Assembly (NCBI GenBank): GCA_964511185.1
Contig: CAZEDU010000024.1
Coordinates: forward strand, 1 to 49,898
Origin: CAZEDU01 sp964511185
Lineage (GTDB): Bacteria; Myxococcota; Myxococcia; Myxococcales; Myxococcaceae
Reading direction: 5' to 3'
Length of the DNA: 49,898 nucleotides
A model generated the notes under the pieces. It had not been told where the DNA came from, did no database searches, and saw nothing but the letters and a program-made list of their open reading frames with translations. The translations under genes were made by a program, and so were the position numbers. This document shows positions 43,967 through 49,898 of this stretch, one piece after another (positions within the stretch are counted from its first letter, which is position 1; every line of letters begins with the position of its first letter).

Positions 43967-45919
43967 ATGAGCCACCAAAAGTTATTGGTCGCACTCGCAG
44001 CCGTGTCGCTCACCGGGTGCCCGGAGACAGTGGTTTTGGGCAAACTGCTTCCCGAGGAAACGCCCATCGACGCGGGGGTTTCGAGCCCTCCTCCAGAAAC
44101 GTGCCTGTCCCCTTATTGCGTCATCGCTCCAGTCGCTGGGCCAACTTGCTCAAATGGAGCGTTCTCCTTCGATTGCGCCAAGCCCCGCTGCCTCTCCAGC
44201 GGTTGGTGCTGGGAGAACCCCAAGCCCTCCGGTCAAGCCCTACGTCAGGTGTTTGCGATTTCGAGCACCGAGGTCTGGGCGATTGGCGGTGACGAGACCG
44301 ACGCGATTGTTCTTCGTCTGTTTGGCACCGTATGGCGCGAGGTCACGCCTCCTGGATTGAAAACACCGAGTGCCCTTTGGGGGACTGCGTCTGGACAGGT
44401 GTGGCTCGCCGAGCGAACCGGGCGTGTTTGGCACTTCGATGGCATCGACTGGTCGGTCGCCCAAACGAGTCCTTCGACCCATTGGTTTTGGGTCACCGGT
44501 ACCTCACCGAGCGACGTTTGGGTCGTCGGGCATGACCTTGATCAGGACGAAGTCGTGGCCTCGCATTTCGATGGTGTGAGTTGGACCCGTCACCACCCGC
44601 CCGTTCACGGCAGCTATGGCACCGCGCTCGCTTTGAGCGTCAGCGCGAACGATTTTTGGCTCATCGCGAATGACCACATGAGCGCCGATGGTGGCCTGCG
44701 TTGGACAAACGAGATCGCCCGATGGAATGGGGCAACGTGGTCGTCATTGCCAGTTCCCGACGACATGCAGGAAGTCTTTTTCACGTCTGTCGCCGCATCG
44801 GGTCCCGGCCAGGTTTGGTTCAGCGGAGGCAACCAGCTGATCCAATGGAATGGCGTTTCATTTGAGTCCCACGACTCGTCGATCCCGAACAGAATTTTCG
44901 CGACGACCGATGGCCTCTGGACTGTCGACTATCGCGGCCGACTCTTTCGTTGGGTGATGGGTCAATGGGTTCAGGTCGCCGTACACCCCGGCTACAAAGA
45001 GCTGCTGTATTCCGGTCACCCGTGGGCAATCGGAGGCACTTCGTCTACGGATCTCTGGCTCGCGGGGCCCGGTCTCGACCTTCTGCATTGGGACGGAAAT
45101 GCCCTAACGACCGTTCGTCCGCGGCCGGTGAATGAAGATCTGCTCTCGATTGACGGGCGAGTTGCCAACGACCTGTGGATTGGCGCCGCGGGCCACGTGC
45201 TGCAGTACGACGGCCAGCGGTGGATCCAACACCGACTCGAGCGATCCGAGTACTTCAGGACTTTCGTTGCGAGTGACGGAACTGCGTTCGCTCTCAGCGA
45301 GACCTCGCTCTTTCGTTACTCCGAAGGCACGTGGCGCCGTGAGCCGCTCGGTGTCTGGAGCGGACTACGAGGCATTCACGGGTCGACCATCAACAACCTC
45401 TGGGTGGTCACCACCCATGGGAACGTTTTGCACTTCAACGGTCAGGTTTGGAGCTCAGTCGACCTCGGTCAAAACCTAGCGCTGACCGATGTTTTCGTTC
45501 TCGGTGAAACGAATGTTTGGGTGGCGGGAAGGAGGGGAGCGCTGCTGCAGTGGAACGGCGCGCGCTGGATTCAGTTGAGCTCCCCCGCTGGCGACGCCGA
45601 CATCGAGTCGCTTTGGGCCAGCGACCCGAACAGCGTTTGGGCAGTGACGCTGAACCAACTGCTCCATTGGGACGGGGCGCGCTGGAGTACCGTCACGCTG
45701 CCTCCCGGGTTTAAGGTCTTCGGACCGATGGTCGGCACCGGTCCCAATGACCTTTGGGCTTGGGGCCGGTCGGCAGAAGGGCCTGCGATGATTCACTTCG
45801 ACGGATCGAAGTGGAGCGCGGAGGCCATGACTTCGGTCCACCAGTTCGGCACCTGGGTGAGCCAACACGACGTCATCTCCGTGGGGCTCGATGGCTCGCT
45901 CCTTCGCAAGCGGCGGTGA
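43967..45919 (+). CDS. Large beta-propeller lipoprotein
   Basis: A 650-residue lipoprotein (MSHQKLLVALAAVSLTGC, Cys18) with a short Cys-containing spacer (residues about 40-85) and then a long array of blades with the pattern T/S-x-V-W-V/A-V/A-G ... L-h-W-D/N-G-x-x-W-x-x, for example DVWVVGHD-HFDGVSWTRH, DLWIGAAGHVLQYDGQRWIQH, NLWVVTTHGNVLHFNGQVWSSV, NVWVAGRRGALLQWNGARWIQL and SVWAVTLNQLLHWDGARWSTV. At least ten are visible, so probably two propellers. Such proteins are common cell-surface proteins in myxobacteria, with unknown ligands. Base composition is clearly lower in GC than the flanks. It is divergent from the ECF operon, 108 bp away. Confidence 0.82.
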   Translation: MSHQKLLVALAAVSLTGCPETVVLGKLLPEETPIDAGVSSPPPETCLSPYCVIAPVAGPTCSNGAFSFDCAKPRCLSSGWCWENPKPSGQALRQVFAISSTEVWAIGGDETDAIVLRLFGTVWREVTPPGLKTPSALWGTASGQVWLAERTGRVWHFDGIDWSVAQTSPSTHWFWVTGTSPSDVWVVGHDLDQDEVVASHFDGVSWTRHHPPVHGSYGTALALSVSANDFWLIANDHMSADGGLRWTNEIARWNGATWSSLPVPDDMQEVFFTSVAASGPGQVWFSGGNQLIQWNGVSFESHDSSIPNRIFATTDGLWTVDYRGRLFRWVMGQWVQVAVHPGYKELLYSGHPWAIGGTSSTDLWLAGPGLDLLHWDGNALTTVRPRPVNEDLLSIDGRVANDLWIGAAGHVLQYDGQRWIQHRLERSEYFRTFVASDGTAFALSETSLFRYSEGTWRREPLGVWSGLRGIHGSTINNLWVVTTHGNVLHFNGQVWSSVDLGQNLALTDVFVLGETNVWVAGRRGALLQWNGARWIQLSSPAGDADIESLWASDPNSVWAVTLNQLLHWDGARWSTVTLPPGFKVFGPMVGTGPNDLWAWGRSAEGPAMIHFDGSKWSAEAMTSVHQFGTWVSQHDVISVGLDGSLLRKRR

Positions 45920-46072
45920 CCGTCCACACCTTCACCAGATGGGCGGCCACAACACCGCGGGTATTCGCGCCACAGCCCGGACGCACTCGACTGCTACCGC
46001 TGCGTGGCGTTCTGCGGTACTTGCTTCGGTAGTTGGCGAAGGCTTCATCCAAACCCTTCTTTGGGAGCACCC

Positions 46073-47527
46073 ATGGCGACGCCCAAGCTCGACAACCAAA
46101 CGGCGCTTCACTCTTCTGGCCGCATTTGGGACGCGGAGATTTTGCCGGCGCTCGAGAAGTACATTCGCATTCCCAACAAGTCGCCCGCGTTCGACGCTCA
46201 CTGGTTCAAACACGGTCACATGGAGAAGGCGACGCAGCTGATCGCCGACTGGTGCAAAGCGCAGGCGCCGCACATCCCGGGTCTCCAGGTCGAGGTCATT
46301 CGCCTGAAGAACGAGAAGGGCGAAGACCGCACGCCGCTCATCTACATGGAGATTCCCGGCACCGGGAACGACACGGTGGTGCTCTATGGCCACCTGGACA
46401 AGCAGCCCGAGATGACCGGCTGGCGCGCGGGCTTGTCACCGTGGGAGCCGGTGCGCGAAGGCGACAAATTGTACGGGCGCGGCGGCGCCGACGACGGTTA
46501 CTCGTCGTTCGCTTCGCTCGCGGCGATTCGCCTGCTGAAGGAGCAGAAGATTCCGCACGCGCGCTGCGTGGTGCTGATTGAGGCGTGCGAAGAGAGCGGC
46601 AGCTACGACCTACCGGCGTACGTCGAAGCGCTGGCGCCGCGCATCGGCCAGCCGTCGCTCGTGGTGTGTCTCGACTCCGGCTGCGGGAACTACGAACAGC
46701 TGTGGCTCACCACTTCGCTCCGCGGCCTCATCGCCGGGAACTTGCGGGTGCAGGTTCTCGAAGAGGGCGTGCACTCGGGCGACGCGAGCGGCGTGGTGGC
46801 GTCGTCGTTTCGAATTCTTCGCCAGCTGCTCTCGCGCATCGACGACGAGGGCACCGGCAAGGTGAAGCTCGAGGCGCTGCACGTGAAGATTCCCGAAGCG
46901 CGCGTCGAGCAAGCCAAGGCGGTGGGCAAGGCGCTCGGCCAAGAGGCGTTTGCGCGCTTCCCCTGGGTGAAGGGCGCCAAGCCGATGGCCGACGATGCGG
47001 CCGAGCTGATTCTGAATCGCACCTGGCGACCGACGCTGTCCATCACCGGCATGGAGGGTCTTCCGCCGCTCGAGAGCGCAGGCAACGTGTTGCGGCCGTA
47101 CACGGCGGCGAAGCTGTCGGTGCGCATTCCGCCGCGGTGTGACGCCAAGGCCGCGACCAAGGCAATGAAAGAGACGCTCGAAAAGGACCCGCCGTATGGC
47201 GCGAAGGTGACTTTCGAAGGCGAGAAAGCGAGTGCCGGGTGGGACGCGCCATCCCTCGAGAAGTGGCTCGAGGCAGCGACCGGCGAGGCGAGCACGGCCT
47301 TCTTCGGTCGGCCCTTCATGGCGATGGGCGAAGGCGGCACGATTCCGTTCATGGAGATGCTCGGCCAGAAGTTCCCCAAGGCGCAGTTCCTCATCACGGG
47401 TCTGCTGGGCCCGGGAAGCAACGCGCACGGCCCGAATGAGTTTCTCCACATTCCGACCGGGAAGAAGCTGACCGCCGCGGTGGCGAGCGTGGTGGCCGCG
47501 CACTTCACGCGGGCCGAGCAGCGATGA
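46073..47527 (+). CDS. M20-family metallopeptidase (carnosinase-like dipeptidase)
   Basis: A 484-residue zinc peptidase of family M20. The metal ligands are visible: VVLYGHLDKQPEM (His and following Asp), GRGGADDGYSSF (bridging Asp), IEACEESGS (Glu pair), VCLDSGCGNYEQ (Asp) and the late GPGSNAHGPNEF (His). A dimerisation insert, LRVQVLEEGVHSGDASGVVASSFR, is typical of the cytosolic CNDP-like dipeptidases. No signal peptide is present. ATG 46073 was chosen because the family start is just ahead of the ILPALEKYIRIPNKSP segment; the frame is open from 46004. It cleaves dipeptides in the cytoplasm; the exact substrate is unknown. Confidence 0.92.
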   Translation: MATPKLDNQTALHSSGRIWDAEILPALEKYIRIPNKSPAFDAHWFKHGHMEKATQLIADWCKAQAPHIPGLQVEVIRLKNEKGEDRTPLIYMEIPGTGNDTVVLYGHLDKQPEMTGWRAGLSPWEPVREGDKLYGRGGADDGYSSFASLAAIRLLKEQKIPHARCVVLIEACEESGSYDLPAYVEALAPRIGQPSLVVCLDSGCGNYEQLWLTTSLRGLIAGNLRVQVLEEGVHSGDASGVVASSFRILRQLLSRIDDEGTGKVKLEALHVKIPEARVEQAKAVGKALGQEAFARFPWVKGAKPMADDAAELILNRTWRPTLSITGMEGLPPLESAGNVLRPYTAAKLSVRIPPRCDAKAATKAMKETLEKDPPYGAKVTFEGEKASAGWDAPSLEKWLEAATGEASTAFFGRPFMAMGEGGTIPFMEMLGQKFPKAQFLITGLLGPGSNAHGPNEFLHIPTGKKLTAAVASVVAAHFTRAEQR

Positions 47528-47549
47528 CACTGGAAAGACCGCGCGGCCG

Positions 47550-48527
47550 TTACCGGCCGAGGGCGTAGGCCGCGGCGTGCAGCGCTTCGACCACCTGGGC
47601 CATGCGCCGGTAGTCGAGCGTCTGCCAGGTGTCGGTGGCGCGGTGGTAGTGCGGGTTTCGGTTGAACGCGGTGTCGGTCACCATCACCGCGTCGAAACCG
47701 AAGTGCCAGAAGGGCATGTGGTCCGAGAAGTCGATGCCCTCGAGCGCGGCCGGCGCGTTGATGGAGCGCACCGGCAGCGGCGACGCGGAGCGCATCGCGC
47801 GCTTGATCTGCCGGACGATGCCCACCTGGGTGAGGTTCCCCACCACGGCGATGAAGTCGCCGCGGTCGGTGTAGAGCGGCTCGAGCAGCGCGAACGGCAG
47901 GGCCTGGCTGCCGGGCGCGTCCGAGAAGAAGCCGATCATCTCCACGGACAGCATGCCGCGCACCTTCGCGCCGCGCCGCGCGAGGCTCTCGGCGTGCGCC
48001 CAGCTGCCTTGGGCGTTGGTGCGAAAGTGCGGCTCCTCTTCCAGCGCGTACGCCGCCAGCACCACCTCGAACGGCGGCGGCTGCTCACCGAAGAGCCGCG
48101 CCAGCTCGAGCAGCCCGGCCACGCCGCTGGCGTTGTCGTCGGCGCCGGGGTGCGGCCCGTCGACGTCGTAGTGCGCGCCCAGAATGACCGGGGTGTTCGT
48201 CTCCGGCCCGAACCGCGCGAGCACGTTTCGGTACGCCCGGCCGCCGACCTCCCAGCGTTGCTCGTGGACGACACCGCCGGCATCGCGAAAGCCGGCGGCG
48301 AGGTGGTCTGCGACCTTGGACAAGTTCTCCGCGTGCAGGTGGCTGCGGGGACCGAACGACTCGCTCAGCGTGCGCACGTGCGCTTCCAGCCGCTGGGGAT
48401 CTGCCTTCACCCGCGGCCCCTCCAGCGGCGCGCGCCCGACCGGCTGGGTCAGCCAATAGGCCGCGCCCGCCAAGAGCGCGAGCGCCACCGCCGCCATCCA
48501 CACCATCGCCATTGCCGGCCTTCGCAC
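47550..48527 (-). CDS. M28-family aminopeptidase, membrane-anchored
   Basis: A 325-residue M28 zinc peptidase. It has one N-terminal membrane helix (VWMAAVALALLAGAAYWL), so the catalytic domain lies in the periplasm or is secreted. Metal ligands and catalytic residues are visible: GAHYDVDG, GADDNASGVAGLLELARLF, YALEEEPHF (Glu pair), VEMIGFFSD and NPHYHRATDT. These match the bacterial and vacuolar aminopeptidase branch. The gene is convergent with the M20 peptidase (22 bp between stops). Confidence 0.92.
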   Translation of the reverse strand: MRRPAMAMVWMAAVALALLAGAAYWLTQPVGRAPLEGPRVKADPQRLEAHVRTLSESFGPRSHLHAENLSKVADHLAAGFRDAGGVVHEQRWEVGGRAYRNVLARFGPETNTPVILGAHYDVDGPHPGADDNASGVAGLLELARLFGEQPPPFEVVLAAYALEEEPHFRTNAQGSWAHAESLARRGAKVRGMLSVEMIGFFSDAPGSQALPFALLEPLYTDRGDFIAVVGNLTQVGIVRQIKRAMRSASPLPVRSINAPAALEGIDFSDHMPFWHFGFDAVMVTDTAFNRNPHYHRATDTWQTLDYRRMAQVVEALHAAAYALGR

Positions 48528-48598
48528 CGGGCGCTCTTACCCAAAGGCCCCTGCGAAGAACACGCCCTTTTACGAGCGCGGACAGGGGCTGAGCAGGT

Positions 48599-49684
48599 CT
48601 AAAAGCAGTAGCACCAGACGGCGCTGGTGCCCGCGGCCGAGGCTTTCTGCTGACAACTGGTGATGTCTTGAGACCAACTGCCGGGGATGGAGCACGTACC
48701 CGTGCCCGCGACGCCCACGACACTTCCGGTGGCAGGTTTGCAAGTCATACCCCATTGGGCGCAGACGTCAGCGCAACTGAGGTTCAGGTTTTCGGTGCAG
48801 CGCTGGCAGTCAAAGGGGGTCGCGCACGCTTGGCAGCTGCCGTTCTTGCAAGTCGTTGTGCCGGTGCATCGGGTGCCGCAGCTGCCGCAGTTCTCGTTGT
48901 TGTGTTGAACGTCCGTGCAATGCCCGCCGCAGATCTGGTCCCCAGAGAAGCAGGCGTGTTGTCCCTGAAAGCAGAAGCCGTCGGGTAAGACGTTGCCGCA
49001 TCGCCCGCAGTTCTGCTTGTCCTTCATCAGGTTGACGCACTTGCCGCCGCAGAGCGTTTCGCCGTTCGAGCAGGGTTGGCATTGGCCACTCACACAGCTG
49101 GGTGACGGGCCGGTGCAGGCGTTGCCGCAGCTGCCACAATGCTTCACCTCTTTGTCGAGATTCATGCAGTCACCGCCGCATGCGCCGGTAGAAGGTGCTT
49201 TGCACTGCATCCCGATGCGAACGGTTCGTTCAGCGCGGCGGCCTTCTTCGTCATAGAACGACGCGACCAGCGCGCGCTCGAGGGACCGCGTGAAATGGAT
49301 CGGCTCGACTTGGTTGAGGGCTGACCAGCTCACCGTCATCGAGAACGCGCCATTGGTGTTGGTGGTCGCGAAGGCCCCCAGCAGCGCGTTTTGATCGTTT
49401 CGCAAGACGCCGCCGATGACCTTGTTGACGCCTTCCGGGTGGGTGAGAACTGCCGAGACGACGAACGATTCACCTTCAAAAATGGTCGAGACATTGGTCC
49501 CGACGGTGAGAAAAACCGGGCCGCCTTGATCATTCTGCAGACCAGCATCCGGCGTGACACCGGCGTCGGCTCCAGCGGTGGTTTCCGAGCTCAGATTCGA
49601 GGGGGGCTCACTGCTCTCTGCACGGTCGAGAGTCGGGACGCAGCTCGCCAGCAGAACCACGACGGCGGGAAGGAGTCGTTTCAT
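48599..49684 (-). CDS. Cys-repeat lipoprotein
   Basis: A 361-residue lipoprotein (MKRLLPAVVVLLASC, Cys15). An N-terminal beta-rich domain (residues about 50-150; PVFLTVGTNVSTIFEGESFVVSAVL, SVLRNDQ-type strands) precedes a region with three Cys modules of the form CGGxCxNLxxxxxNCGxCG (for example ACGGDCMNLDKEVKHCGSCGNAC and LCGGKCVNLMKDKQNCGRCG). The tail ends in TSCQQ and WCYCF. About 35 cysteines are present, presumably paired in disulphides. The same module occurs in many myxobacterial surface proteins; the function is unknown. Confidence 0.8.
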   Translation of the reverse strand: MKRLLPAVVVLLASCVPTLDRAESSEPPSNLSSETTAGADAGVTPDAGLQNDQGGPVFLTVGTNVSTIFEGESFVVSAVLTHPEGVNKVIGGVLRNDQNALLGAFATTNTNGAFSMTVSWSALNQVEPIHFTRSLERALVASFYDEEGRRAERTVRIGMQCKAPSTGACGGDCMNLDKEVKHCGSCGNACTGPSPSCVSGQCQPCSNGETLCGGKCVNLMKDKQNCGRCGNVLPDGFCFQGQHACFSGDQICGGHCTDVQHNNENCGSCGTRCTGTTTCKNGSCQACATPFDCQRCTENLNLSCADVCAQWGMTCKPATGSVVGVAGTGTCSIPGSWSQDITSCQQKASAAGTSAVWCYCF

Positions 49685-49826
49685 TGGGGGGTGACCCCGC
49701 TACTGCTGCGTTTGCGCAAAAATCTTCTGCACGATTCGCCTTCTTTTCTCGTTGCGACGTAAGCGTCGCTTCGCCGCGCCGTGACAAGCCACTTCGGGGT
49801 AGCGTTTCGGCGTCCCGGGGGGGCGC

Positions 49827-49898
49827 ATGGTCCGTCTATTCGCTGGCATCGTCGTGGCGGGCGTCGCCCTGCTCACCGGCTGCCAGTTTCAGAAAAAG
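49827..49898 (+). CDS. Lipoprotein N-terminus, cut by right edge
   Basis: Only 24 codons are in the window: a signal peptide MVRLFAGIVVAGVALLTGC with lipobox LLTGC, then QFQKK. GGGGGG just before the ATG is the likely binding site. It is divergent from the Cys-repeat lipoprotein, and the 142 bases between them (including GCGACG-TAAG-CGTCGC, a short hairpin) probably hold both promoters. Nothing can be said about its function. Confidence 0.6.
   Translation, partial: MVRLFAGIVVAGVALLTGCQFQKK

Overview
The window is high-GC DNA (about 70% in most hand-sampled lines) that is densely packed with genes. I read it as chromosomal sequence from a myxobacterium, most likely suborder Cystobacterineae. 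The strongest evidence is a pomY-pomZ-pomX cell-division cluster at 29260-32933, whose PomX keeps the N-terminal peptide known from Myxococcus xanthus. Other support comes from paired DUF1592/DUF1552 genes, many lipoproteins with short GC-rich signal peptides, Cys-repeat lipoproteins, and large beta-propeller lipoproteins. Genus cannot be fixed from this window. There are 49 protein-coding features, including one cut by each edge. I found no rRNA, tRNA, CRISPR array, transposase or prophage, and no gene-free stretch longer than 300 bases.

Layout. 1-227: a minus-strand gene cut by the left edge. 279-6545: a plus-strand run of an ABC exporter, a cardiolipin-synthase-like PLD enzyme, an ICMT/PEMT-type membrane methyltransferase, two unknown cytoplasmic proteins, an alpha/beta hydrolase and a lipoprotein with three GHxH motifs. 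6557-9607: RapA helicase. 9831-13589: an exported c-type-cytochrome-like DUF1592 protein, a Tat-exported DUF1552 protein and an N-terminally truncated Rossmann protein. 13631-15316: an ABC1/UbiB-type kinase and a DUF952 protein. 15396-18607: a YqiJ/NfeD-like membrane protein with two tandem flotillins. 18611-25058: SodC, an AtoE-type short-chain fatty-acid transporter, a membrane pyrophosphatase, RNase Z and a secreted Cys-repeat protein. 25067-26213: a HipA-like kinase overlapping a DUF3037 protein. 26336-29243: a secreted metallo-beta-lactamase-fold protein, a J-domain protein, a tiny Trp-rich protein and a lipoprotein. 29260-32933: the pom operon. 33148-35542: HAD phosphatase, PLD-like protein with a Cys cluster, free-standing B3/B4 protein and a small lipoprotein. 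35591-40856: EttA, a lipoprotein, an ABC ATPase without a permease, a lipid kinase and a small membrane protein. 40853-45919: outer-membrane-like proteins, an ECF sigma operon and a beta-propeller lipoprotein in visibly lower-GC DNA. 46073-49898: M20 and M28 peptidases, a Cys-repeat lipoprotein and the start of another lipoprotein.

Themes. Several neighbouring genes deal with the envelope: lipid export and remodelling, flotillin microdomains, and surface lipoproteins. The pom genes form a complete positioning module (ParA ATPase, its coiled-coil activator and a HEAT-repeat partner) in one co-directional block with 19-bp gaps, with a candidate promoter upstream.

The least explained structure is a family of 29-bp double palindromes (two copies of GGGGAC-A-GTCCCC three bases apart) at four intergenic or gene-end sites: 5405, 19243, 35021 and 35559. 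The last two are identical inverted copies that bracket a small lipoprotein gene. One of them supplies the final four codons and the stop of the neighbouring gene.
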